From NCBI GenBank assembly GCA_030686995.1, contig CM060703.1, positions 6,306,597 through 6,370,596 on the forward strand: DNA of 64,000 bases, in the 5' to 3' direction. The stretch is from Artemisia argyi (taxonomy: Eukaryota; Streptophyta; Magnoliopsida; Asterales; Asteraceae). Position 1 is the stretch's first letter, and each line of letters starts with the position of its first letter. The position numbers and the translations under genes are program-made. Under the pieces are notes generated by a model. That model had not been told where the DNA came from. It saw nothing but the letters and a program-made list of their open reading frames with translations, and ran no database searches. This document shows, piece by piece, positions 11,943-22,140 of the stretch.

Positions 11943-12681
11943 TATCCATCATTACCATCATCAACGTCTTCTTTAACCTCCTAAGTCACATAATCATAAT
12001 ATACACATAATACACATCACTAAACTACTAAAGCCATCAACATAACCTTTAGTCCTTTTTAATCATCATATATATGATCATATGATACTTAACCCATCAA
12101 TCTATTAACTTTGACCCAATTTAAATCATCTCATAATCACCATAACACTGTAACTATCTTAAACACCATTTACCCAACCTTTCCCAAATGAACCCTAATC
12201 CCCCCAATTAACCATAAACACTAATAACATCACATACCTTAAGTAGGAATTATGCTAGGAACTTCTCTTGCATTACATCACATCATCATAGCTCCATTTT
12301 TCTCCCTTCTCTTTCCCTCTTTTTTTTCTTATAAATCCGACACCCACATACCCTCTTGAACCCCTGAGAAATGTGTAGCAATTTTTAGGATATACTATTT
12401 ATATTGCAAGTTTGCCTAGTTGGCAATTTTAGTCCCTTAAGTTCATTCTCTTATTTTGGCCACATTAAACTTTAATACATATTTAACACATTACAACATT
12501 AGCCCCTTAAGTCTATTTTCATTTTAGTTTTGACACACAATACTTTCTATAACCACATCATACATACTTTGTTATTACGTTGACTACTGGGTTTGACTAG
12601 CCAATCACGTAAAGCTTCAGTCAATTTCATCTAGTGTGGGCCTATTTATAAACTGGGATTCGGGTCTAACAAATTTACCCC
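8476..12681. mobile_element. Long-TIR (MULE-like) element, interrupted by a solo LTR
   Basis: Inverted arms of about 350 bp occupy roughly 8476-8830 and 10300-10596. The outer ends read GGTAAATTG and CAATTTACC; the last bases of the right arm are displaced to 12672-12681 by a solo LTR. Flanks are AT-rich and share an imperfect ~8-bp duplication (TAATTTTT / AAATTTTT). Copy B is uninserted here (about 57318). Without the LTR the element is about 2.1 kb. The frame at 8710-9087 lies in the CAC-rich arm and is not a gene. The middle (8830-10300) has no recognisable transposase. Confidence 0.75.
10597..12671 (-). mobile_element. Solo LTR, probably Ty3-Gypsy
   Basis: A 2,075-bp unit starts TGTTAGACCC on the minus strand (12671) and ends GGTGTAACA (10597), giving the TG...CA ends. 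It is flanked by a perfect 5-bp duplication AATTT (10592-10596 and 12672-12676). No coding region is present, so it is the product of LTR-LTR recombination. The length and style suit a Gypsy LTR, but the lineage is inferred. Three short palindromes around CATATGAAAT occupy 10815-10965. Confidence 0.82.
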
Positions 12682-14605
12682 AAATTTTTTATATTGACCC
12701 TCAACTTGCATAATAGTGCATCGTTACAGACATTATTATTCTTTCAAATTTAATTTTACACTCTTATGTTTTACTTTAACTTGTGGTTGAATGTTCAATT
12801 ACCGTAGACGGAAACAAAGCGAAATTTAAGATACCAAACCATAATCAGTTTTTTAAAAAGAAAAAAATAACAACATTTCGTATATTTAGTTGCAGAATCT
12901 GAAAATAACATCTTAAATATTGAACTTCTTTATTTAACTTTTCATTATTGTAATATTTATTTAAAGGTTAAAACAATTTGTGCAATAAATTATTTATAAT
13001 TTCTCATTTGTACAAGGCAAACTAAAAGCAACCCATATTTGCAAAGCAAAACAAAAATAGAATCATTTAAGATGAAAGCTCTTCCTCTATCTCAAAACAT
13101 ATTTAGTGTCTATGAACATTATATGGTATTTCTTTATACTTTTGTTTTCAGCTTTTGAATTTAGGTCTTTTTTTCTGGTCTACTTTGTCGAACATGGGAG
13201 TTTAATTCCTTTTTGTTGCATTCTTTATATATATATATGAAAGTGAATATGAGGTTGTTAGTCATCTAAGTTTACATAAAAAACCCACTAAAACAACATT
13301 CTTGTGAGCAAATTGTACTTAAAATTCAAAATGAGTATTTTCATTAAATTTCTCCAACATTTTTGACGTTAATTATCTTCATCTAATTCTTATTTTTAAT
13401 CTTAATCAAATCAATATGTTTTGTAAATTACGTGACCAATTGATTAAACATGCATTTCATCACAAGAAACTCCTATCCATTTTCGACCTATAATTTGTTT
13501 CTATTGTACAAACTGTCAAACCACCTTATGTTTGAACAAATAATCACTTTTATTGCATGTTCATCATTAAAAAAATAATTAAGCGCATACAGATTGTGTT
13601 TGAATATGTAATGGTGGGGTTAGTTTTATTTTTTGATCAATGGCATTTCAGAATACGAATTACATTTCGAGATATATAATTTTGAAACACCTGCATTTCT
13701 ATGATTGAGTGGATTTAGGCAATTAAGATTGAGGTCTAATAATCAAAACCACATCATTTTGAAACAATACGACGTAGTTTTGGTGAGTTTTTCATGTAAG
13801 CTTATATGCCTACTTTGTCGATCTACATTTGAACTTCACACATAATGATCAATTGATCATCCACATGTTTACTGTTATGTAGTCATAGACGATACATTCT
13901 TGGCAAACAAAACATGACACCATCCAATTGTGGGTATATCATCTTTACATGTCTCGTAAATCTCATCTTGATCTTCAATTTCATTTCATAAAGCTTCATA
14001 CGTATCAACAAATTAACTTTTCATTCTAACCCGATACTAATCAATCATACCTATGAGAATTATTTACTACAACTTGCATCATATCATGAAGTTCCATGAA
14101 TCCAGATTATAATATGTGGCTATGTGTAAAAGCAAAACACAACAGTACAATTATTGTTTCTATTTACTTTTTGTGTTCTTCATATTTTGTTTTAATTAAA
14201 GATTATAAAAAAATGTATTGTATGTTAAACATGGAAGAGATACAATATATTGGTTAATATTTTAAATATGTCATACAGTAGTAAATAAGTTTTCTAAAAA
14301 CACTTGGTATAAAAACTCCATATTTGCAAAGCAAAACAAAAATAGAATCATTTAAGAAGAAAGCTCTTCCTCAATCTCAAAATAAATGTCATCTTTATAA
14401 AGGCATACAATTTTAAGGAAATTTTCACTAAAGTTTTGAAAAGACAATTACATAAATAACTAACTAACAACAAACCAATCTCGCCGGGCTACATAATGAA
14501 CCAACAAACATGGAGAATACGGCAAAAATCAACCCACAACCCAACAAGAAATTTGGGAAACTTGGAAAGGGGACACTAACAAGAGCCACATGGGCATTAC
14601 CTGAC
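12682..14605. repeat. Segmental duplication copy A, block 3, with internal 64-bp duplication
   Basis: Homologous to about 57318-58405 in copy B. A 64-bp segment occurs twice (13034-13097 and 14319-14382) flanking about 1.2 kb absent from copy B, so either copy A has an insertion with a long duplication or copy B lost it by recombination between repeats. No gene seen. Confidence 0.7.
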
Positions 14606-14608
14606 TAA

Positions 14609-14945
14609 GAGCAAAGGGTATCATAACTTGAGTTGAAAAATAACTCAGCGCCACGTCAGCGCCACATTATTTTAACATCAAATAATACAACACCAAAAAA
14701 CACCAGGAAATCATAACACCACTTTCAGGGACCCACTAAAAAAAAAAAAAAAAAAACAGTTATAACTTGGCATAATAATGGTTGTAACTTGCATAACTCA
14801 AGTTATAACTTGAGTTGCCACACCAACTCAAGTTGAAACGCAAAGCCAACGCATGCTACCTGGAAATCATGGTAACGAAATAACTCAAGTTTATAACTTG
14901 CCACATCAGAATAACGCATGCAAAGCGTTATGGCTCCCTTGCCTC
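14609..14945. mobile_element. Tourist-like (PIF/Harbinger) MITE
   Basis: The ends are GAGCAAAGGG and CCCTTGCCTC. The flanks are TAA (14606-14608) and TGA (14946-14948), a slightly decayed 3-bp TWA target duplication. Copy B lacks it: its sequence runs straight across near 61745. The interior is rich in the TTGAGTT/AACTCAA motif and has no coding capacity. The ends resemble those of the larger PIF elements at 58409-61721. Confidence 0.82.
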
Positions 14946-15614
14946 TGAACAAAAAATCTACAACCTAGGACCACAATTCAATAAACTATATACTCAGAGA
15001 CGGAAAAACAAAAGTCAAGATTCTTACACTTGCGGACAAAACAAATATATGACATATGCCCTAACTCACGCATCAATTGTTCCTCATAAAGTCAGCTTTT
15101 TAAACTTCCAGATTTCAACCTATATATATGGTCAGAGTATTTGGTTCACTTTTAGCATACACTCGTTGTTTTAGTACTTCACTTTTTTCAGCCATACAAA
15201 ATAAGGAGTATATAGATTTATCAATCTAGGTGGTATATAAATTAAAGACAATGACTATTTAACGACCATGCCGTAATAACGTATATGAACAACTCAGCCA
15301 TTATAACTAACAAGTGCAACGCTAAAACAAAATCGTGTCTTGAATTGTGTCTTGTTTTTCATGTTGGTGTTTATTTGAGTTGTTTCTCTATAGCTTCTTC
15401 GCTAAGGGTTTTTTATGAGATATATAATATATTTGCTGTTTCAAAAAAACTAAAACAAAATCGTTAATGTCCATAGCATCTTATTATGAGAGAAAACTGA
15501 AAGTTTAATAATTCCTGAGGCTGAAATGATTCATGAATTGGGTCTTGAAAGATGATGAAGACAGTTCTCAATAGCACACATAAAGAAACTTCCCTCCAGA
15601 TAGATGCGGTAAGT

Positions 15615-16864
15615 TTATTGCATAATCTTCTTAAACTTGAACTTTGCAGTTTCTCCTAGCCTAAATGGCTTGTCAGCGTCTCGCCCAGCACCCCTCTTGT
15701 TTTCGTATCCCGGGTAATCCTTGATATGAAAGGCACAAGTCACGAAATTCTCCAAGCCTGCGTCATTCGCCAATTGAGGTAGGTTCCACTTGTTGTAAGG
15801 ATAGTTAGTCTGATGAGTCACATGTACCTCGCCTTGTGGAGTCAACATTGTTGCGGCGTTCTTAAAAAAGCTTCTCATCAAGGCTCTGTGCCTCCTACGT
15901 CAATACAAGCAGCTAGTGTTTATAACTTAACTCACGAAAATTGATTAGGGATGGTTCATTTTTAACTTATTACTTCAACATTTCAAAGAATAGCTAAAAA
16001 GATGTGCTCACTCTATAACTCCTTTGTCAGTTTCGGCCCCGAAAAACCCTGCGTGTGGAAAGTTGAAGATGATCCTATCAAAACGCTCTCCAGTAAGCTT
16101 CGGATGGTTCTCCATGGTCGTTGCATCTACTTCAAAAAGAACTCTAGCACCACCGGCTAATAAGTGGTCGATGTGTTGTGCAGCCTCCTGGTACATTGTG
16201 AGCACGCCATCTAGATAAATTACAGTACACATGATGCAGGTATATAACGGGTTAGTTGGTAAGAGTTTACTTTTAATTTTTGAACAGCAAATACATATAA
16301 ATATTCATTGAAATAATTAACGAGTAGCTAAATCACCAATTAACCTCTCATAATCCACCAATTCTATATGTATATTCTCTTTTCGAAAGCATAAGTAGGC
16401 AAAATCGGTTTTCGGTTAAAAACCAAAACCTATTAGAGATAAATAGGCCCAAATCCGGTTTGTGGGCGAAGGGTCCATTAGGGTTTCTAAGTTGACAAAG
16501 ATGAAATATTTTTAATATATGTGCCACAAAGTACTAAGCTGGCTCATGCTTTTAAGACAGCTTAAGTCTACTAGATTATTGAAAAACCCAGATCAAATTG
16601 AGTCGAAAAACTAGAAACTGTATGGCATCATTTAAAGAAAGTCGAAAAAGTAGATATGTTTTCTAATACATAATGGTTACCGTATGTTTGATACGATGTC
16701 GCCACAATCTTTGAACCATCTTTATGGGATTCAACTAGGCCATAAGAGAAGCCAAAGTTCCCATCTCCAACGAGCAGTACTGTGAGATTACTTGGAATTT
16801 CAGCTGACCATTCGCCGGCCAACTGATGATCAGAAATTTGAGAGCTTAAGTCATGGGTAGCCAT
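15615..16864 (-). CDS. DUF2431 / BMT5-like domain protein (Rossmann-type methyltransferase-like), copy 1
   Basis: Three exons by GT-AG borders: 16864-16681, 16210-16012 and 15894-15615. They join in frame to 220 aa, the size of a minimal plant DUF2431 protein. Motifs: LLVGDGNFGFS at 30-40 (the nucleotide/SAM-binding loop position), VDAT at 89-92, FDRIIFNFPHAGF at 105-117, HRALMRSFFKNA at 130-141, GEVHVTH at 149-155 and DYPGYENKRG at 187-196. The yeast relative Bmt5 methylates a uridine N3 in 25S rRNA. Plant paralogues (At4g26485-like) are of unproven activity. I chose ATG 16864 because the upstream in-frame ATG adds a hydrophobic stretch not typical of the family. The family usually has FSFS where this copy has FGFS. 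A paralogue starts at 62473. Confidence 0.9.
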
Positions 16865-17116
16865 AGAGAGAGTCAGAGAGACGATGATGAGCAAAATGAA
16901 GTAAAAATAAGTGTGTGTTTTTAGGTAGGTAGTATAGGTTTAGGGTTTTGATAGGTATAGGTTTAGGGTTTGAGTGAATAAAATATTGGCGCTAAAGTAG
17001 GAACAACATCTTATTGGTTACGTAACACGTCCACCCAAATGAATAGTAAACAACTATTTTGCAACCACAAATAGAAAAACATTTTCTTACCGCCCTATTA
17101 CTAAAACATAAATACA

Positions 17117-17119
<3 letters not shown>

Positions 17120-17153
<34 letters not shown>

Positions 17154-17194
17154 AAAGGAAACAAAGAATTTAACTGGATAAGCATAATGTTTAT

Positions 17195-17247
<53 letters not shown>

Positions 17248-17273
17248 GGATAAGCATAACGTTTATAACATAA
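17120..17273. repeat. Tandem 75-bp unit with long poly(A) tracts
   Basis: A run of 32 A (17120-17151) is followed by a unit ending in GGATAAGCATAATG, then 46 A (17200-17245), then a second copy of that unit. Poly-Phe frames on the minus strand here are artefacts of the A tracts. Confidence 0.85.
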
Positions 17274-19210
17274 CCACCAACCACACCGCCTGAAAGTAGA
17301 TCTGATCTCCATTTCCAGGTATCGTTTTCATTTTCTGTCCTTCGGTTATGTTACGTTTCTCTGTTTCTTTTCCTTTTTTGGTTTCCTATGCATCTACCTT
17401 TTCTTTTCGTTATTTACTCTAACATTGTTTGTTTGTGTTTCAACGAATGATTAACAACTTTTGCCCTTTATTGTTTAGCCAAAATACCTGCTTCCGTATA
17501 AATTTTGCTCTTTACTGAGTTCCTTAGTTACCTTAATGGCAACCGAACCTAACAGCCCTTCTCAGTGTCATAGTGTAAATATGTTATGTCAACCTGTGGG
17601 TATTTGTGACCGTTTAGTGAACGATGACCCAATCTCCAGCCCCGATATTGCTCTCGCCTCTGCGCATGCGGAAATGAAACAGCGTTCACATATAGGGATA
17701 TATAGTTATTCGTGAACCACAGCCGCTGTGATCATGTCATTTGCCAGCCGCCCCACATTGTTGTAATCTTTCTGCCACAGACAAAGGGAAAGGTACAATG
17801 GAATGTGATTCGCATTATCAAGCTTCTTCATTTGTGGGTTTGAAACATTTTTTTTGAATAGCAATTAGATTAAAAACTAACAAGGAGCTAGAAAATAATT
17901 ACAATGAGTCTGAGAGGGTTGTGGGTTTGAAACATGATTTAGTAACTGGGAGCGTGGTCAATTACACCCATACGACTGTTGTCTCACAAAGTAGTCTTTA
18001 GTTGCCCATTGAACAACATCATCACAAGAGCTTTTCGTCCGTTTCTGTTGCTCCTTTTTCAAGTATAGTGCCTACAGGAACCTTCGGTTATGGTAAGCCT
18101 TATTTATGGTTTATATCTTTCTATATTTAGTATCATTTATTGTTTGCTTATCTGTTTCTTTTTACCGATGGGTGTTACTTTCAGGTGCTAACTATTCGCG
18201 CCCAGCCATGTTGGACTTTACTACCCAAACCGTTCATCCTGTACCATACATGGATTCAAATGTATGTGCATCGTCGGGGAACGCTTATACAGACACAAGT
18301 CGTTCATGTAGCCTCATTGGCCATTCACGTCTGTTTTCTAACCAGGGAAATTCCTACGACACGGATCCTATTCCTCAGGTCCTCGGTATGACATATATGG
18401 ATGGTTGTTCTTTTGCATACACGTACTATCTTTACCACTGTTATGGGTTCTTATCTATAGTTACGTTATGTGTCTGCCCTTCCTGCCTTGCCATGTTACA
18501 GGCCATCAGTTGCCTCTTTACCTTTGCCGTGCAGTCTTGCGAATATAAGCTCCGTATGTACCGTGAAGAATAGTTTACGGGATCCTGTATACCACCAGCC
18601 TGTTTCTGATACTCATCCTGCTCCTCAAGTGGGGATTATCTTGCCAACACCTGTGGCGACTTGGGCCCCACGTGCGAGATGTGCGAGGAGAGCTTCACCT
18701 AATGTTGGTCCATCCACGACAACACCTGAGGACATGGTATAGAGGTACTGTTATGGTTGTATGTTCATATAGGGGTGAGCAAATAGACCGAGAACCGAAC
18801 CGGAATCGACCCAACCCGAACCGCATTTTAGAACCGCGGTCCGGTTCTCGGTTCTTGAATATTTCAAATTTCGGCTCTCGGTTCGGTTCGGTCCGGAACC
18901 GCGGGTATCGGTTCCAGAACCGAAGAACCGCCCAATATTACAATGTATATCTACTTTGAGTTTTCTAACTAATCATTGGATTTTGTATTTATGTAGAGAC
19001 GTAGTGGGGCTGTTATATCATAATTGATATTGAGATGAAAAGAACTAAAATATAGTAAATGAACATCTATTTGTTGATCTTGAGTTTGATCCCAAAGAAA
19101 AAACGAAATAATACTTACAGCTCTACTTTACCATGACTTCAGCCCTCTATCCTATGCTCATTCATTTGCCTATACTTATCTAGAACCTTTCAACTCTCTC
19201 TGCTTGTATT

Positions 19211-20892
19211 TTTTTTTGGGTAAAAGGTCAACGACCTGGTAAATATATTACTCCAAAAAACGTTTAAGTACAACGGATATGGGTGAATCCCATATCACAG
19301 CTTGTTATATAGGCGAAAAGCTTACATAATAAGATACTTCCTATTTTCAAAACAAGAAAACAAACCATTACTCACATGATAGTAGTGACTCTGACAAAAG
19401 ATAAACTACTTCCTACGACCTTGGAGATTAAAACCATAAATGGCATTAAGAGCATCCAATTCCCCTGGAAGATCATAAATTTGCTTCGAATAATCATCAT
19501 AGTCATACTCATCTTCACGCTCATGACCACCACCAAAAAGATTTGCTGATTCATCGAACGTGTTAAGAACCTCCTCCTCTTCACTATCCGAAACCACAAC
19601 CTCACCCACCTTAGAAAATGGGTTAGCCCTCTTAGTGACAGAGGTAGACAGAATAGGATGACCAACATCATCCACAAGAGTAGCTTTCCCATCGATCAAC
19701 AGCTTTTCAATCTTACTAATTTTCTCAACAATAGGAGTAGAACCAACTTCCATTGTTCCCATAGAATCACTCACAAGCGGTTCTTGTGATGTAGTACCAG
19801 TCTTAACCGACTCATCCTTATTAACTTCCTTTGTACTGCCAGCATCCACATCCTTGTTAGTAACAACCTTAGGAATACCAAAACCATCAGTATCATCCAT
19901 ATTAAGAGCATCAAACTGATTATAAGTAGTGATCTTGGTTCCACTCGTACTAGCCACATCAGAAGCCTTCTTCTTACTGAAATTAGCTTTCTTAGATTCA
20001 GGAAGAGTCTTTTTGGGCTGATATTCAAAATGCTTACCCACCACAGGTTTGGTAAAACCTCCTCGACCTGAATTCGAAGCAACATGCTTTCCCTTCTTCT
20101 TATTGTTAACAGGCTGGAAACCATCACTTGCATTCATAGTAGGTTGAGCATTCGGTATGACAACCTTAGGGCACTCAACCAAAGTATGTCCAAATACCTT
20201 ACATTTATCACAGCGAGGCGGTTTCCACTCATATTCTACCCGGATCTTTTCAATAGTCGAACCCGTACCATCAAGTAGAGGAATCTCAACAGTGAGACTG
20301 TCCTTTAGTACCTCATCTGACTTTACTTCAATCATACACCTAGCAAAGCTACTCCGGCCCCAAGATTCCTTGCACATTTGACTAGTAAAGGCATCTAACC
20401 TTTTGGGCATCCTAATTACTGTAGCAAGAAGGCTAAGCCCGTCATCAGAGAACATAGCAAAGGAACATCATGGAATTTAACCCACACCGGAATGTTAGTC
20501 AAATCCTCTTTAAGCAAATTGGTGTTCAATGTCCATGGTTTAAGTATAATAGGGACATTACGAATCAACCAAGGACCATTATCAAGGACATCATCGACAC
20601 CTTTCTTCAAAGTAAACTTGAAGAAAAAGAAACGCTTAGCATTCATCATAACCTTTTGTAAACCATACTTAGCCCACGCATTGCGAACATAATAATCAAC
20701 AACCGGAAAAGCAAGGCGTTGACCAAGGAAGTATCCGTAGAGAGTATTCTCGAACCTCATGTTAACCTCTTGCACTACATTCATTGGGACTGATAGATCA
20801 ACATCAGCCTTCTTCTTGCTACATTCCAACCTACGAAAGTTTGAAACATGTTTCAGAGGTTCATTAGAAGTAGCACCCGCATAAGAAACCCA
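19211..20892 (-). mobile_element. LINE (L1-type) with ORF1 but no ORF2
   Basis: A perfect 16-bp duplication, TCTCTCTGCTTGTATT, flanks the unit (19195-19210 and 20893-20908). The 3' end on the minus strand is CCTTTTACCCAAAAAAAA, the usual plant L1 tail. The 5' end falls within ORF1, so it is 5'-truncated. Only about 190 bp separate the ORF1 stop from the tail, so the endonuclease/reverse transcriptase ORF2 (normally about 4 kb) is missing. It must have been copied by another LINE's machinery after an internal deletion. Confidence 0.88.
19406..20890 (-). pseudogene. LINE ORF1 protein (DUF4283 + CCHC), frameshifted
   Basis: The N-terminal part (to about 20460) carries the DUF4283 signature: RFENTLYGYFLGQRLAFPVV, then KFTLKKGVDDVLDNGPWLIRN and IPVWVKFHDVPL. 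The sequence then continues in another frame from 20455 with GLSLLATVIRMPKRLDAFT and CKESWGRSSFAR, and the zinc knuckle CDKCKVFGHTLVEC, followed by an acidic C-terminus ending at 19406. One indel near 20455-20470 breaks it. Coding potential continues upstream of 20829 to the element's truncated 5' end. ORF1 proteins bind LINE RNA; this copy cannot be made intact. Confidence 0.85.
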
Positions 20893-22140
20893 TCTCTCTG
20901 CTTGTATTAGATGTGGTTCTACTTGTTTGTAACATTAAGTAACGTATATACAACTCTGTTTCACTTAAGTGTAGTCTCCCAACCTTCTGTTGGATAAAAA
21001 ATATAGATATACATGCTTTTTTGGCAAAAAAAAATAAAAAAATAACATTCGTAAATGGGTTAAAGGCATTTAACGACAACGTGTTTTTCAAAATATATTC
21101 GGGTATATACTTCAATCATCCAATACTATTTACGCATTAGACGTAAATGAGTGCAAACAAAAAAAAACGTTGAATTTTTGGCTACTTTTAAGAAAAATTC
21201 GGTTCCAATCGGGTAGAACCGAAATATCCGAACCGAAACCGAACCACACTCTTCGGTCCGGTTCTCGGTTCCTAATAAATGTATTTTGCGGTTCTTGGTT
21301 CTCGCGCTTCCGGTTCATATACCCACCACACACTCCCGCACGTATATTTGTTATATGTTATTCGCCAACGAGCCCACCTGTTTTGTGCCAGTGGCTGACT
21401 GATCAGGCCCCACGTACGAGGCGTGTGAGGAGAACTTCACCTAATGTTGCTCCATCTACGACAACACCAGGCCACATAGATACAGGTACTGTTGTGGTTA
21501 TATGTTCATACACTCAGCCCAAACTCCCACACGTACATCTGTTACCTGTTATTCACCAACCAGTTACCCTGTTTTAGGTTTGAGGCAGGCAAGGAGACCT
21601 CAGAGTGGTGAATCTAGCCACCATATTGGTCGCCCACAGCTACATACACGAGGTTAGTAATGTTCATAGAGACCACCTCCTTTGGGTCCCTATTTTTATT
21701 CACAATGTTTGTGCAAATGCTTTCAGACACTGCTTCTTTTGCAAACCCGTTTGTGGCCACAATGTTTAAGGCTCTATTCTTGGATGCTAACACTAGAACC
21801 TTTTTTTGCAGGGCCTCCATCAACGTATAGGTCTGTTGGCATTTGTGATCGCATCTGCCCTCATTGTCACGCTCTATTTTGGTTTGAGGAGAGGCTTGCA
21901 TGTGGTTCCACTAATAACAACCCCGTTATAATCGTTGATGTTTTGGGGGAGCTCTACACTTGCGTACCTGCCAACAATATTCTCCTTATATTCGGAATTT
22001 GTATTTGTCGAGGCATTTCATGGACAATATTAGGGCCTACAACCAGATGTTCGCCATGACATCCCTAGGGGCAAAAGTGGACGCGCGAATCTATTAATAA
22101 CGGGCGTGGGCCATATGTGTTTAAGGTCTTAGGACAAACA

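Larger units (their letters stand above)
18772..21312. mobile_element. hAT-like element of the GGTTC-repeat family, holding a LINE
   Basis: The left end is GGGGTGAGCAAA. An 8-9 bp duplication (G)TTCATATA lies at 18763-18771 and 21313-21321. The tandemly duplicated exon at 21485-21510 shows the uninterrupted sequence. Both subterminal parts (18772-18930 and 21190-21312) are arrays of CGGTTC / GAACCG. The right TIR is degraded. Without the LINE the element is about 840 bp and non-coding. Confidence 0.7.
18650..21510 (+). repeat. Tandemly duplicated exon of the Helitron gene
   Basis: The segment around 18650-18770 (coding RRASPNVGPSTTTP) is repeated at about 21395-21510 (coding RRTSPNVAPSTTTP). 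The hAT-like element interrupts the first copy near its end. Both copies keep the same reading frame for that stretch. Confidence 0.7.
17537..22140 (+). pseudogene. Helitron Rep/helicase gene remnant (N-terminal exons)
   Basis: Exon-like pieces on the plus strand carry the N-terminal part of a plant Helitron protein. One piece starts ATGGCAACCGAACC at 17537. A Ser/Thr/Pro-rich piece at about 18185-18382 continues through a GT-AG intron to 18502-18735. After an insertion come 21322-21660 and then the zinc-binding region CPHCHALFWFEER near 21860-21895. The last piece (about 22020-22140) encodes MDNIRAYNQMFAMTSLGAKV and then GRGPYVFKV after a frame break; this is the conserved start of the Helitron_like_N domain. 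The HUH nuclease and helicase domains are missing, and several frameshifts and stops are present. It is a dead 5' fragment. Confidence 0.75.

Noticed and set aside
16024..16218. 64-aa plus-strand frame
   Set aside because: Antisense shadow of exon 2 of the DUF2431 gene.
17087..17312. Open frames with long poly-Phe runs on the minus strand
   Set aside because: They are created by 32- and 46-base A tracts, with no coding features.
20084..20381. Plus-strand frames opposite the LINE ORF1
   Set aside because: They are antisense shadows of the DUF4283/zinc-knuckle coding strand.
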